Source: Paludibacteraceae bacterium
GTDB taxonomy: Bacteria > Bacteroidota > Bacteroidia > Bacteroidales > Paludibacteraceae
Length of the DNA: 64,000 nt
Reading direction: 5' to 3'
Assembly: GCA_017478725.1 (NCBI GenBank)
Contig: JAFVDD010000012.1
Location: forward strand, 114,884 to 178,883
A program made the translations under genes and the position numbers. The notes under the pieces were generated by a model. It did not search any database. It saw nothing but the letters and a program-made list of their open reading frames with translations, and was not told the origin of the DNA. Positions within the stretch are counted from its first letter, which is position 1. The number at the start of each line of letters is the position of its first letter. Of the stretch, positions 1 to 10,190 are shown in pieces.

Positions 1-206
1 TCGACACCGCTACCCTCGCCCGTCTGAAAGCCATGGAGGCCGATCTGACACCGGATTTCCGTGAAGCTGTTGCACGCAACAAAGAGGAAGTAAAAAATCT
101 GCTTGGCAGCGAGATAGTGCTTCGTTATTACTACCAGCGCGGCCAAGCAGCCTATCAGTTGCGCTACGACAAAGAACTTCACCGCGCACTACAGGAGTTC
201 AAGTAA
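1..206 (+). CDS. C-terminal end of an S41-family (carboxy-terminal processing) protease, 5' truncated by the window
   Basis: Only the last 67 codons are present (frame starting at base 3, stop TAA at 204-206). The end reads EIVLRYYYQRGQAAYQLRYD followed by KELHRALQEFK. An EIV-RYY--RG---Y-L--D pattern close to the C-terminus is typical of the tail of Bacteroidetes S41 peptidases, periplasmic serine proteases with a Ser/Lys dyad. The catalytic and PDZ domains would lie upstream of the window and cannot be checked, so the family call rests on the tail alone. The gene converges on hppA, with only 37 nt between the two stop codons and no clear hairpin terminator. Confidence 0.6.
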   Translation, partial: DTATLARLKAMEADLTPDFREAVARNKEEVKNLLGSEIVLRYYYQRGQAAYQLRYDKELHRALQEFK

Positions 207-243
207 TACGCCGTCTGTCCGGTTGTCCTTCCCTGCTCTTGGA

Positions 244-2457
244 TTAGAGTAAGTGATAGCTGACCGTCAAACCGGCCATGACGATGCTTACCATCGACAT
301 CAGTTTGATCAATATATTCAAACTCGGTCCGCTCGTATCTTTGAACGGGTCACCTACGGTGTCACCAACTACGGTTGCCTTGTGGCAGTCGCTGCCCTTG
401 CCGCCGAAATGACCTTCCTCCACATACTTCTTCGCGTTGTCCCACGCACCGCCGGCGTTCGCCATGAACACTGCCAGCACAAACCCCGTGGACAATCCGC
501 CGATCAGCAATCCCAATACGCCTGCTACGCCGAGCACCAAACCGGTGATAATCGGTACGATAATCGCCAAAATACTCGGCAGCAGCATCTCATGCTGCGC
601 ACCGCGGGTGGAAATCTCCACGCAGCGTGCGTAGTCGGGATCAGCCTTGCCTTCCAATATACCCTTTATTGTCTGGAACTGACGGCGCACTTCCTCCACC
701 ATCTTCTGCGCCGCACGGCCTACTGCGTTCATCGTCAGACCGCAGAACAGGAACGCCATCATCGAGCCGATGAAGATACCTACCAGCACGATCGGGTTCA
801 TCAGATTGACGTTATACGCATCCATGAAATCCACCAGCGTTGCCTTGGCAGCCTCTACGCCGTTAGGCAGTGCCTCGCCGGTGCGGATCAACGCAATCTT
901 GATTTCCTCTACATACGAAGCCAACAAAGCCAATGCCGTCAGAGCAGCCGAACCGATGGCAAAGCCCTTGCCGGTAGCAGCAGTCGTGTTTCCGAGTGCA
1001 TCCAGCGCGTCCGTGCGTTGGCGTACCTCTGCCGGCAGACCGCTCATCTCCGCATTACCGCCTGCATTGTCGGCTATCGGACCGTAAGCATCTGTGGCAA
1101 GCGTGATACCAAGCGTCGAGAGCATGCCGACTGCCGCGATACCTATGCCGTACAAACCCATACTGAGGTTGGCGGCGCTGAACTCTACATGGAAACCGTT
1201 GGCGCACAAATACGCCAAAATAATCGCCACACCTACCGTAATCACAGGAACAGCCGTACTCAGCATACCTAATCCTAAACCGCTGATAATCACCGTTGCA
1301 GGACCGGTCTGCGAACTCTCGCTCACTTTCTGCGTCGGCTTGTAACTCTGCGAAGTGTAATACTCAGTGCTCTGACCGATGATGACACCGGCAAGCAAAC
1401 CGACAACCACCGAAAGACTAACCTGCCACCACTGGCTTGTTTCCGTGCCGAACAGCCACGCGAAAATACCGAACGTAGCCACGGCTATCAGGCAAGCCGC
1501 CGTGTTGGTGCCTATGCTCAGCGCACGCAGCAACTCTTTCATGCCGGCGCCCTCTTTCGTCTTCACCAGATAAATACCTATTATACTCAGCAGCACACCG
1601 CAAGCCGCTATCAGCGATGGCGCCAGAACGGCTTTCAACTGCATACCTTCTACCGCCGCACCCGCAAAGGCAGATGCGCCCAAAGCCATCGTCGCTAAAA
1701 TACTGCCGGCGTAACTCTCATACAAATCGGCGCCCATACCGGCTACGTCACCTACGTTGTCACCCACATTATCCGCAATCGTGGCAGGATTACGCGGATC
1801 GTCCTCCGGGATGTTATACTCGGTCTTACCTACCAAATCGGCGCCCACATCAGCAGCCTTGGTGTAAATACCACCGCCTACACGGGCAAACAGAGCCTGG
1901 GTCGAAGCACCCATTCCGAAGGTCAGCATAGTGGTCGTGATAGTAATAAGGTCCGCGTCTGCGCCCACGAGCGCGAGAAGACCCGTTTTCTGCAAAATCA
2001 GGAACCATCCCGCGATGTCCAGCAGCGCCAGACCTACCACCGTCAGACCCATTACGGCACCTGAACGGAAAGCCACCTGCAGACCTGCGTTCAGGCTCTG
2101 ACGAGCCGCATTAGCAGTACGCGCGGACGCATAAGTCGCGGTCTTCATGCCGAAGAAACCTGCCAGACCGGAGAAGAAACCGCCGGTAAGGAAAGCGAAC
2201 CAGACGATTCCGTTCTGCAAATTGAAATAAGCCATTACGGCGAACACGGCAGCCAGCACAACGAAAACAATCGTCACTACTTTGTACTGCTGTTTCAAAT
2301 ACGCCATCGCACCCTGACGGACATGCGATGCAATCTTCTTCATCAATTCGGTGCCTTCGTCTTTGCCCAGCATCGAACGGTAGAAATAGTACGCGAACCC
2401 CAACGCCAATACCGACGCCGCCAGTACTACGTACATCAATGTAGTTAAGTCAGTCAT
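244..2457 (-). CDS. hppA: Membrane-bound, ion-pumping inorganic pyrophosphatase
   Basis: This 737-aa integral membrane protein hydrolyses cytoplasmic PPi and couples it to Na+ and/or H+ export. Many hydrophobic segments are spread over the whole length, as in the 16-helix family. Substrate motifs are intact: [18 protein letters not shown] and [19 protein letters not shown] near residues 195-240, with a second acidic cluster ([19 protein letters not shown]) near the C-terminus. GNTTAA near residue 500 carries Ala where K+-independent enzymes have Lys, so the enzyme is predicted to be K+-dependent, the class that includes Na+ pumps. The pumped ion cannot be decided by eye. The gene is divergent from ppdK, and its own promoter and a repeat-rich leader lie upstream. 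Confidence 0.97.
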   Translation of the reverse strand: MTDLTTLMYVVLAASVLALGFAYYFYRSMLGKDEGTELMKKIASHVRQGAMAYLKQQYKVVTIVFVVLAAVFAVMAYFNLQNGIVWFAFLTGGFFSGLAGFFGMKTATYASARTANAARQSLNAGLQVAFRSGAVMGLTVVGLALLDIAGWFLILQKTGLLALVGADADLITITTTMLTFGMGASTQALFARVGGGIYTKAADVGADLVGKTEYNIPEDDPRNPATIADNVGDNVGDVAGMGADLYESYAGSILATMALGASAFAGAAVEGMQLKAVLAPSLIAACGVLLSIIGIYLVKTKEGAGMKELLRALSIGTNTAACLIAVATFGIFAWLFGTETSQWWQVSLSVVVGLLAGVIIGQSTEYYTSQSYKPTQKVSESSQTGPATVIISGLGLGMLSTAVPVITVGVAIILAYLCANGFHVEFSAANLSMGLYGIGIAAVGMLSTLGITLATDAYGPIADNAGGNAEMSGLPAEVRQRTDALDALGNTTAATGKGFAIGSAALTALALLASYVEEIKIALIRTGEALPNGVEAAKATLVDFMDAYNVNLMNPIVLVGIFIGSMMAFLFCGLTMNAVGRAAQKMVEEVRRQFQTIKGILEGKADPDYARCVEISTRGAQHEMLLPSILAIIVPIITGLVLGVAGVLGLLIGGLSTGFVLAVFMANAGGAWDNAKKYVEEGHFGGKGSDCHKATVVGDTVGDPFKDTSGPSLNILIKLMSMVSIVMAGLTVSYHLL

Positions 2458-2486
2458 AATTATTTTGTGTTTTTATGGTTGATATA

Positions 2487-2618
2487 TCCTTTTGGAAGAA
2501 AGCACATCCTCTTTTTCGTGGGAACTTGTACCCTTTTTCGGAGGAACACCTACCCTTTTTCGGGGGAACTTGTACCCTTTTTCGGAGGAACACCTACCCT
2601 TTTTCGGGGAAGCCTGTG
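2487..2618 (-). repeat. Tandem 22-bp repeats forming an array of small hairpins in the hppA leader
   Basis: About five and a half units of 22 bp stand in tandem. Intact units lie at 2531-2552, 2553-2574 and 2575-2596, and degenerate ones at 2509-2530, 2597-2618 and 2487-2508. Two unit types alternate, giving a 44-bp super-repeat. In the hppA sense strand each unit holds CCCCGAAAAAGGG or CCUCCGAAAAAGGG, where CCC can pair with GGG around a loop of CGAAAAA. The array lies between the predicted transcription start (about 2624) and the hppA start codon (2457), so it should be transcribed. Confidence 0.85.
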
Positions 2619-2629
2619 CAATCAGTCTG

Positions 2630-2660
2630 CAAAGATACAACAAAATTTCTACATACACAA
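2630..2660 (-). promoter_or_regulatory. Promoter of hppA
   Basis: On the minus strand TTG (2660-2658) is followed after exactly 20 nt by TATCTTTG (2637-2630), the Bacteroidetes housekeeping -33/-7 pattern. Transcription would start near 2624. Confidence 0.8.
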
Positions 2661-2696
2661 ATTTTCCTCTAATTTTTATATTTTTTACACATATAC

Positions 2697-2727
2697 TTGC
2701 ATATATGATTTTTTTTTTGTACCTTTG
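2697..2727 (+). promoter_or_regulatory. Promoter of ppdK
   Basis: TTG (2697-2699), 20 nt, TACCTTTG (2720-2727). The predicted leader runs from about 2732 to the start codon at 2941, roughly 210 nt, and contains the 11-nt periodic repeats at 2790-2844. Confidence 0.8.
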
Positions 2728-2789
2728 CACTCGAATTGTTCGCTGACTTCCCTTGCGGCAATTTCAAACACGCCAGAATCAGTTCGGGA

Positions 2790-2844
2790 GCGCATCGGGC
2801 TCGCCTCGGAAGCGCATCGGGTCCGCATCGGGTCAATATCGTAT
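2790..2844. repeat. Degenerate 11-nt tandem repeat in the ppdK leader
   Basis: Successive units begin TCGG every 11 nt (TCGGGCTCGCC, TCGGAAGCGCA, TCGGGTCCGCA, TCGGGTCAATA). The same unit type recurs at 23290-23339, and a related 11-nt array lies inside valS. It is one of the short-period repeat families found throughout the window. Confidence 0.6.
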
Positions 2845-2940
2845 CATACCCAACCTTATAATATACATAGTATATTATCCCGTGATTTTAGAAAAACACC
2901 TTAAAAATGTCTAATATTTAACTCATTAATATATATTAAA

Positions 2941-5670
2941 ATGGAAAAGAAGAAAAGAGTTTATACCTTTGGCAACGGTAAAGCCGAGGGTAATGCACAA
3001 ATGCGCGAGCTGCTGGGCGGCAAGGGCGCTAACTGTGCCGAGATGAACCTCGTAGGCGTTCCTGTGCCTCCCGGTTTCACCATCACTACCGAAGTTTGTA
3101 ATGAATACTACCAGGTTGGTCAGGAGAAAATCGTTGCTGAACTGACAGAAGAAGTAGAAGCAGCTGTTAAGCATGTAGAGGAACTGATGAACTGCAAGTT
3201 CGGCGATCCGAAGAACCCGCTGCTCGTTTCCGTTCGTTCGGGTGCACGTGCATCCATGCCGGGTATGATGGATACCATCCTCAACCTCGGTCTGAACGAC
3301 ACCGTAGCTGAAGGTATGGTGGCTAAGACCAACAACCCGCATTTCGTATATGACTCCTACCGCCGTTTCGTACAGATGTACGGCGACGTCGTGCTGGGCA
3401 TGAAGCCGGTCAACAAGACCGACATCGATCCGTTTGAGGCGATCATCGAGGAAGTAAAAGCCATCCGTGGCATCAAACTGGACAAGGACCTCAACGTAGA
3501 TGAGCTCAAGCTCCTCGTAGCCCGCTTCAAAACGGCTATCAAAGAGCAGACGGGCAAGGATTTCCCGAACGACCCGATCGAGCAACTCTGGGGTGCCATC
3601 TGCGCAGTATTCCGTTCTTGGATGAACGAGCGCGCTATCCTCTATCGTAAGATGGAAGGAATTCCTGACGAGTGGGGAACCGCCGTTAGCGTTATGGCAA
3701 TGGTCTTCGGTAACATGGGCGAGACCTCCGCTACCGGTGTTTGCTTCTCTCGTGACGCCGCTACGGGCGAGAACCTCTTCAACGGCGAGTATCTTGTCAA
3801 CGCACAGGGCGAAGACGTGGTAGCCGGTATCCGTACTCCGCAGCAGATCACCCTCGAGGGCAGCCGCCGTTGGGCAGCGCTCCAAGGCATCAGCGAGGAA
3901 GAGCGTGCTACCAAATATCCGTCTATGGAAGAGGCTATGCCGGCGCTCTACGCCGAACTCAACGCCATCCAGCAGAAACTCGAGGACCACTACCGCGACA
4001 TGCAGGATATGGAGTTTACGGTGCAAGAAGGAAAGCTCTGGTTCCTCCAGACTCGTAACGGCAAACGTACCGGTACTGCCATGGTGAAGATTGCTATGGA
4101 TCTCGTTCGCGAAGGTGTTATCTCCGAGAAGGAGGCCATTCTTCGCTGCGAACCGCAGAAACTGGATGAACTGCTCCACCCTGTTTTCGACAAGGACGCT
4201 TTGAAGAAAGCCAAGGTCATCACCCAGGGTCTGCCCGCTTCGCCGGGTGCAGCTTGCGGCCAGATCGTCTTCCATGCGGACGATGCACAGGAATGGCACC
4301 AGAACGGTCACAAGGTAGTGATGGTACGTATCGAGACCAGCCCTGAAGACCTCGCAGGTATGTCGGCAGCCGAGGGTATTCTCACCGCTCGCGGTGGTAT
4401 GACCTCGCACGCAGCTGTGGTAGCTCGTGGTATGGGTAAGTGCTGCGTTTCCGGCGCAGGTGCTATCCAAGTGGACTACAAAGCCAAGACCGTTAAGATT
4501 GAGGGCGTTACCTACAAAGAGGGTGACTACATCTCTCTCAACGGTTCGACAGGACAAGTTTACGCAGGTGAGATTCCGACCAAGGCTGCTGAGCTTAGCG
4601 GTGACTTCAAGGACCTCATGGACCTCTGCGACAAATATACACACCTTCAGGTGCGTACCAATGCCGACACACCGCACGACGCTGCTGTCGCACGTGCTTT
4701 CGGTGCCAAGGGTATCGGTTTGACACGTACCGAGCATATGTTCTTCGACGACCAGAAGATTATCGCTATGCGTGAGATGATTCTTGCCAAGGACAGCGAG
4801 GGCCGCGAGAAAGCACTCGCCAAACTGCTGCCCTACCAGAAGGCGGACTTCAAGGGTATCCTCGAGGCGATGGACGGTTGTCCGGTCAATATCCGTCTGC
4901 TCGATCCTCCTTTGCATGAGTTCGTACCCCATGATCTCGCAGGCCAGCAGGTGATGGCTAAGGAGATGGGCGTTTCCGTAGAAGAGATTCAGACACGTGT
5001 TGCTCAATTGGCAGAGAACAACCCGATGCTCGGTCACCGTGGTTGCCGTCTGGGTATCACCTTCCCGGAGATCACCGCTATGCAGACCCGCGCTATCCTC
5101 TCCGCTGCTTGCGAACTCAAGAAAGAGGGCAAGAACCCGATGCCGGAGATCATGGTACCGCTGATCGGTATCCTCTATGAGTTGAAACAACAGAAAGAGA
5201 TCATCCAGCGCGTGGCGAAAGAAGTATTCGCTGAGTATGGCGTAGAGGTAGAGTTCGAGATCGGTACGATGATTGAGATTCCGCGTGCAGCCCTGACTGC
5301 TGACCGCATCGCTACCGAGGCACAATACTTCTCCTTCGGTACCAACGACTTGACGCAGATGACCTTCGGTTACAGCCGTGACGACATCGCTTCGTTCTTG
5401 CCGGCTTATCTGGAGAAGAAGATTCTGAAAGTCGATCCGTTCCAAGTGCTTGACCAGAATGGTGTTGGCCAGCTCATTAAGATGGCGGTAGAGAAAGGTC
5501 GTGCCGTTCGTCCGGGACTCCGTACAGGTATCTGCGGCGAGCACGGAGGAGAACCCTCCAGCGTCAAATTCTGTGCCCGCGTCGGCATGAACTACGCCTC
5601 CTGCTCACCCTTCCGCGTCCCCATCGCCCGCCTCGCCGCCGCCCAGGCAGCTGTCGAGGATGATAAGTAA
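2941..5670 (+). CDS. ppdK: Pyruvate phosphate dikinase
   Basis: This 909-aa cytoplasmic enzyme interconverts pyruvate + ATP + Pi and phosphoenolpyruvate + AMP + PPi. Order of domains: N-terminal ATP-binding domain (GGKGANCAEM near residue 25, SVRSGARASMPGMMDT near 100), central swivelling phosphohistidine domain with GGMTSHAAVVARG (catalytic His near residue 490), and C-terminal PEP-binding barrel ending with CGEHGGEPSS (catalytic Cys near 865). Length matches bacterial PPDK. In anaerobes it often works glycolytically, using PPi. The divergent neighbour hppA also handles PPi. A strong hairpin terminator follows 20 nt after the stop codon. The start ATG lies in an A-rich context without a clear Shine-Dalgarno, usual for this phylum. 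Confidence 0.98.
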   Translation: MEKKKRVYTFGNGKAEGNAQMRELLGGKGANCAEMNLVGVPVPPGFTITTEVCNEYYQVGQEKIVAELTEEVEAAVKHVEELMNCKFGDPKNPLLVSVRSGARASMPGMMDTILNLGLNDTVAEGMVAKTNNPHFVYDSYRRFVQMYGDVVLGMKPVNKTDIDPFEAIIEEVKAIRGIKLDKDLNVDELKLLVARFKTAIKEQTGKDFPNDPIEQLWGAICAVFRSWMNERAILYRKMEGIPDEWGTAVSVMAMVFGNMGETSATGVCFSRDAATGENLFNGEYLVNAQGEDVVAGIRTPQQITLEGSRRWAALQGISEEERATKYPSMEEAMPALYAELNAIQQKLEDHYRDMQDMEFTVQEGKLWFLQTRNGKRTGTAMVKIAMDLVREGVISEKEAILRCEPQKLDELLHPVFDKDALKKAKVITQGLPASPGAACGQIVFHADDAQEWHQNGHKVVMVRIETSPEDLAGMSAAEGILTARGGMTSHAAVVARGMGKCCVSGAGAIQVDYKAKTVKIEGVTYKEGDYISLNGSTGQVYAGEIPTKAAELSGDFKDLMDLCDKYTHLQVRTNADTPHDAAVARAFGAKGIGLTRTEHMFFDDQKIIAMREMILAKDSEGREKALAKLLPYQKADFKGILEAMDGCPVNIRLLDPPLHEFVPHDLAGQQVMAKEMGVSVEEIQTRVAQLAENNPMLGHRGCRLGITFPEITAMQTRAILSAACELKKEGKNPMPEIMVPLIGILYELKQQKEIIQRVAKEVFAEYGVEVEFEIGTMIEIPRAALTADRIATEAQYFSFGTNDLTQMTFGYSRDDIASFLPAYLEKKILKVDPFQVLDQNGVGQLIKMAVEKGRAVRPGLRTGICGEHGGEPSSVKFCARVGMNYASCSPFRVPIARLAAAQAAVEDDK

Positions 5671-5693
5671 TCCTTAAAGTCCTTATTCACAAA

Positions 5694-5731
5694 ATCAACG
5701 CACTCTCAATCTGGAGTGCGTTGATGGTTTT
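5694..5731 (+). terminator. Intrinsic terminator of ppdK
   Basis: Perfect 12-bp stem ATCAACGCACTC (5694-5705) / GAGTGCGTTGAT (5714-5725) with an 8-nt loop, flanked by an A run upstream and GGTTTT downstream, so it may act in both directions. Bases 5732-5864 up to the next (convergent) gene hold only a short 11-nt-periodic stretch around 5743-5778. Confidence 0.85.
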
Positions 5732-5864
5732 ACCCGTCGCTTACGAGCGACATACGGGACGGATACGAGACGATAATGGAATGTTGGGATTATTGATTCC
5801 CTATACCGAAAGCAAGCAACCTATGGCCGCTTGCTTTCGCTTATTGTACATCACTCTTCGTACT

Positions 5865-8800
5865 TTACCTCACTTCTTGTCCTTGCATCGTATAGGTCTT
5901 GTCGCCGCGGAGGATATAGATTTGACCGTTTACTACTATTTTGCGTGGAGATGAATCAATTGTCTGGTTAATCAAATCAGTCGAAGCGTCCTCACCTGTA
6001 GAGAAAGACCCCTCTTGAGATTCGATGACTTCATTATTATCATCTAAAGCAGTCCAATCATAATAGTATATATTATTAGGATCCAATCCGGTTATAGTGA
6101 ATAGCAGTCCCGTTTGACCTTGAGAGGTTACCTCCTCATCTGCGGCTCGTTTCATCGGAGCGTGTGAACGAGCAGGAGCATGATAATACGACTCAAAGTC
6201 AATATTCAGTAGAATACCTGCCGCACTAAACGTGAGTGTACAAATACGTTGCGTATGATATATATCCGCCCAAATAGTTAGCTTGTAAGAATAGGAGCCA
6301 AAGATTATCGGCCACAAGAACGTTGCAGAAGTTGGCGTGACGGATACTTCTACATTCTCCTGAGGGGTTGTTGTGCAGTCGTTATACTTGATTCTAAAGA
6401 TATCCACGGAATCACACCCATAATACATGGTATCTGTAGTAGCTGCGTAATAAATATTCTCTTTGTAAACAAACGCTTCACCTTGACACATTTCAAACTC
6501 ATGTCTCAATGTATCTGGTTTACCGACTTGGATGGTAAATGTGAAATCATCTGGCTCATATAACACAAACGGACATTCTTTATGAGCATAAATCCTTGCT
6601 TGAACATTATAAGTACCTGCATGCACGTAGGTATGCGCTGTTTGAATATAGCCATTCTCAATTTGCGTACCATCATCGAAATTCCAATCTATTCTATCTA
6701 TGATATTTGTTCCAATTTGTGCGTTGAATACAAGCGGCTCATCAACACAGAAACGATTATCCACGCTTGCATCATCCACAACTGTTTGTGTTCCGACCTC
6801 AATTCCTTGGGTAATGGCCGCGGCTCCAACAGCATAAGAGTAACTCTCATCGTAGCCATGACCATAAACATGCGCAATAAAGCCGTTCTCGTTCGTTAGA
6901 CGGAATACTTTCTCGCTCATGGGATTCGTATCATCGGCTAAGAATTTCCGCGCGTATGAATATTGCGGATTACCAGGCACAGGAGCGAACTCCAAAGAAA
7001 TATCGTGTTGCAGCGCAGACGAAAGTTTAGTGAGTGGCGCATCTTCCGTGCGGCAAACCACATTGACAAAATGACGTGTTGTTTTATCCGTTCCGCAAAT
7101 ACCAAATGTAATATCTTTCATCCGTTGCTCTATCGGAGAAATCCACACCATAGCTGGATCTCCATAGGATTTTGAAGAATCACCTGATACAGGAATAGAT
7201 TCTGACTCTTGAGCTTGATACTTACATCCCACATCGTATAAATATACAGCAACAGGGCAAGTACTTTCAAGATAGGAAGCATTTTGCTGGACGACAGCGG
7301 GAATAGGTTTTCCTAGATTGTTGTATGTCCTGGTCATATCCCCTATACTGAGTTCAAACTCAAATGTTTCCCCTCTATTGATAGTAGCCATGTATAATCC
7401 ATCAATGCTCAATTCTGTGCCATCTTCCTGCGCCATTACACGTATACGATTTGCATCTTTTTGGAGCGAACGCGTAATTACAAATTGAGTTCCCCAATAG
7501 TCAAGCGGCATAGCTTGTTCATAGAGACAGTCACGATTTCCTCGTCCTCCATTGGGGATGCGAGTGAAGGTATTTCCTTGGAAAACTGCTATCTTCTTAC
7601 CATTTTGCGCTATGACATGACTTCCTGCTAGTGAGTTTTCACTCTTAGAAAGAACATAATATGTCTGTCCTTTATTTAACGTTACTACGTATTTTTCGTT
7701 CTCAATGTGATTATCTGCAGTTGTAGATGTAGGAGTAATTTCGATGTTTGTATCATCTTCAGTGGCAAGGATTGTAAACTCTGTATAAGAGGAACCATTA
7801 TTATTGAAAGGAGGATAGTCCTGTGTATAATATTCAGATTGAAGAACTGGTGTGGGGAGAACAAATGCCGCATCATATGAATAAGGTCTTCGCTGGGCTG
7901 CAAACACTGAAACATCTTTGTCCGTAGTCAGATGAATACCCAAATCGAGCGTCTTTCCAGCAATTGATTCCACCGCAGAGAATGAATTTGAATGCGTGGG
8001 ATACCAATAGTTCAATGGAATGTCATCCGTTGTAAACATTATCCACTCATTTGCCCCGACTTCTCGACGTATTTCCCAATCTGGGATATTTGGATTGTTA
8101 ATCGTAATTGTAGTTTGCTCTTTCGTAGAAACAGCAATAAACGGAGTAACAGCACCACTAGCATCGGGATCTACAGCCAATGTGAGTGCCACCCAGAAAT
8201 CGCGTCCTTCAGTGGATAGCTGCGAGGACGCATAATGTTGCTCTGTTTCTCTCCTATGCACAAGGAAAGTATCTGCAAACACATCCCCACACTCTGTGAC
8301 CGCACTATATTTCACCCATGCAGAAGTGTATTCTCCGGAAGGTAAGAATTCCGATGACACATAGGTATTCGCCGTTTTGTCTATTCCTATTGAATATGAC
8401 CATTTTATAGAAGTAATTTCAGGTGCGAAACGATTTGCATCTGCAAATGCCTTTTGTAAAGCCTTTTCTGCATTCACATAATAGATTCTACCAGCTTGCA
8501 TAATTGGGTAGTCCGACTCTGCAAGCGTTGGTCGCATGTTCGTTTTTACAAACAAATAATATTTGCCGATTACTGTATCCTTCGTAATGACATATTCCTG
8601 TCCATCTTCTGGAGATACAAATGCTTCTCCTTTACATACAATTCTTTTCACGCCCTCAATGTATTCCGGGACAACCTCAAAGTGATTGCCTTCTACCAAT
8701 TGTACTGTACGAGGGTTATCTATATTGCCGTCACTCCATTGAGTGAAGAAGTATCCAGCCCGTTCTTCGGCTTGGAAGATAAGAGTACTATTATTCAGAC

Positions 8801-10040
8801 AAGTAGGTTCTTGTGAGACAAATGCATCGCCCACAGAGTAATCGAAAGCGCCTCCGACGGGTGTCCAGTATTTCCAGATATACGCAGTAGTATATGCCTG
8901 CTCGGAGCCACACGGTACATGCAGGGCAAAGTTATATGAGCTAGTAAAGAAACGACTCTCGCGCTCGTTAGTTGGCGGGACAACGGCATAGCAGGTCACA
9001 GTAGATAAGTTTGCACAATCATAAAACGCACTCGCTTCTATCGTCGTAACGCTGCTTGGGATGGTTAAAGAAGTGATTGCCGCACGTCTGAATGCCTCTT
9101 GTCCGATACTGGTTAGCGTATTCGGCAAATAGATAGAAACTATCGTGCTACAGTTTCTAAATGCATAATTCCCGACCCTTGTTACTCCTTCTTCTATCAC
9201 AACAGAGCGGATAGGCAGATATCCTTTTGCTCCCATGTGACTATCGTTATTATACCAAGGTGTGTTTTTCTCGCTGCCATAGTCCGCCATTGCACCTTTT
9301 CCGCTGATAGTCAGCACTCCGTCACAATCAAGCGACCAATTCAGGCTGTCTCCGCAAGTGCCTGTTTTAGGTTCTTGAACTCCGAAATTAGCTATCAACT
9401 CTACATCGCTAGTTATTCTGTAACTACGAGAAACAGAACCTTGGCAGAAATATCCATTACCATCGCTCCAGCTGAGAACCGAATATCCTTCTTTTGCGAC
9501 AGCCTCCAAATTCACATAGGTTCCATATTCATATTCTCCATTTATTTCAGTATTTACAGTTCCTTTGGTTTCATCGGAAGAGGAAATTGTAAGTGTGTAT
9601 ATATTCGGAGCGAACTCCGCTGTAAAAGTAGTGTCTTGAGTCAATACTATCGTACGCGGATTATCCGTCACACTATCCAACCATTGTACAAAATGATAAC
9701 CATTATATGGAAAAGCTTCAATAGTAATCGTTGAGCCTTCTTGATAAAAGCCACTTCCGTTGATATAGCCATTCCCGTTTGTATTCAAAGAAACAGTTCT
9801 GCAATCGTACATCAGCGTAAGTGCCAATTCATATACCGAATCGCAGCCTTCCACCGTCTTCAGACTATCGTAATATACACTGTCAATTGAATAATAATTG
9901 CCACGCCAATAATAGCTGTTTCCCTCGCAAATAAATGCTTCTTCTTGAAACAAATAGTCGTGGCATGTTGGCTCGTCATTAGCCAATAGAGTTCCTGCGC
10001 TCACGACAAGCATAATAAGAAGAGTACTGATTTTTTTCAT
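5865..10040 (-). CDS. Large secreted multidomain protein (InlB-type repeats, BspA-like leucine-rich repeats, IgGFc-binding-like region, PKD domain, C-terminal tail)
   Basis: The start chosen is the ATG at 10040, which gives a classic signal peptide (MKKISTLLIMLVVSAGTLLA) and 1391 aa; a TTG ten codons upstream is less likely. Seen in order: Cys-containing N-terminus; two InlB B-repeat-like segments (residues about 90-225, for example GYHFVQWLDSVTDNPRTIVL); BspA-type leucine-rich repeats (about 275-355, RVGNYAFRNCSTI, SIGQEAFRRAAI); a long stretch resembling IgGFc-binding protein N-terminal domains (about 640-990, TEFTILATEDDTNIEITPTS, YWGTQFVITRSLQKDANRI); a PKD-like fold (about 1150-1220, WNFDDGT and HTYVHAGTYNV); and the tail VNGQIYILRGDKTYTMQGQE shared with two other secreted proteins here. 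It is likely exported and surface bound, with an adhesion-like role; the ligand is unknown. It is monocistronic with its own promoter and a folded leader. Confidence 0.85.
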   Translation of the reverse strand: MKKISTLLIMLVVSAGTLLANDEPTCHDYLFQEEAFICEGNSYYWRGNYYSIDSVYYDSLKTVEGCDSVYELALTLMYDCRTVSLNTNGNGYINGSGFYQEGSTITIEAFPYNGYHFVQWLDSVTDNPRTIVLTQDTTFTAEFAPNIYTLTISSSDETKGTVNTEINGEYEYGTYVNLEAVAKEGYSVLSWSDGNGYFCQGSVSRSYRITSDVELIANFGVQEPKTGTCGDSLNWSLDCDGVLTISGKGAMADYGSEKNTPWYNNDSHMGAKGYLPIRSVVIEEGVTRVGNYAFRNCSTIVSIYLPNTLTSIGQEAFRRAAITSLTIPSSVTTIEASAFYDCANLSTVTCYAVVPPTNERESRFFTSSYNFALHVPCGSEQAYTTAYIWKYWTPVGGAFDYSVGDAFVSQEPTCLNNSTLIFQAEERAGYFFTQWSDGNIDNPRTVQLVEGNHFEVVPEYIEGVKRIVCKGEAFVSPEDGQEYVITKDTVIGKYYLFVKTNMRPTLAESDYPIMQAGRIYYVNAEKALQKAFADANRFAPEITSIKWSYSIGIDKTANTYVSSEFLPSGEYTSAWVKYSAVTECGDVFADTFLVHRRETEQHYASSQLSTEGRDFWVALTLAVDPDASGAVTPFIAVSTKEQTTITINNPNIPDWEIRREVGANEWIMFTTDDIPLNYWYPTHSNSFSAVESIAGKTLDLGIHLTTDKDVSVFAAQRRPYSYDAAFVLPTPVLQSEYYTQDYPPFNNNGSSYTEFTILATEDDTNIEITPTSTTADNHIENEKYVVTLNKGQTYYVLSKSENSLAGSHVIAQNGKKIAVFQGNTFTRIPNGGRGNRDCLYEQAMPLDYWGTQFVITRSLQKDANRIRVMAQEDGTELSIDGLYMATINRGETFEFELSIGDMTRTYNNLGKPIPAVVQQNASYLESTCPVAVYLYDVGCKYQAQESESIPVSGDSSKSYGDPAMVWISPIEQRMKDITFGICGTDKTTRHFVNVVCRTEDAPLTKLSSALQHDISLEFAPVPGNPQYSYARKFLADDTNPMSEKVFRLTNENGFIAHVYGHGYDESYSYAVGAAAITQGIEVGTQTVVDDASVDNRFCVDEPLVFNAQIGTNIIDRIDWNFDDGTQIENGYIQTAHTYVHAGTYNVQARIYAHKECPFVLYEPDDFTFTIQVGKPDTLRHEFEMCQGEAFVYKENIYYAATTDTMYYGCDSVDIFRIKYNDCTTTPQENVEVSVTPTSATFLWPIIFGSYSYKLTIWADIYHTQRICTLTFSAAGILLNIDFESYYHAPARSHAPMKRAADEEVTSQGQTGLLFTITGLDPNNIYYYDWTALDDNNEVIESQEGSFSTGEDASTDLINQTIDSSPRKIVVNGQIYILRGDKTYTMQGQEVR

Positions 10041-10101
10041 AATGTATATTGTTTTAAAGTTATTATACAAAAAATGGACGTTCCTTATCCATTTCGAGGC
10101 T

Positions 10102-10190
10102 GTGAGAAATGCCTATGTACCGATAAGTCACGTCCACGTTTGGAGTGGACGCTTGTGACTTATTATTGGTACATTCTCAAAACTTCTCAC
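10102..10190 (-). promoter_or_regulatory. Long structured element in the leader of the secreted-protein gene
   Basis: Nested inverted repeats: GTGAGAA (10102) with TTCTCAC (10184); GTACC (10117) with GGTAC (10168); ATAAGTCAC (10123) with GTGACTTAT (10155); GTCCAC (10132) with GTGGAC (10145) around a 7-nt loop. Twenty-seven base pairs are stacked in one rod with small internal loops. Two smaller hairpins follow, GCTGCA/TGCAGC at 10237-10252 and GCGTC/GACGC at 10251-10281. All lie inside the predicted 280-nt transcript leader (about 10325 to 10041), so a cis-regulatory RNA or a stability element is plausible. No known riboswitch was recognised. Confidence 0.6.

Noticed and set aside
2487-2618. 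Possible CRISPR array
   Set aside because: The 22-bp units are directly adjacent without unique spacers and there are no cas genes nearby.
2926-5544. Long open frame of 872 codons on the minus strand
   Set aside because: It is antisense to ppdK, has no recognisable domain and arises from codon bias of the real gene.
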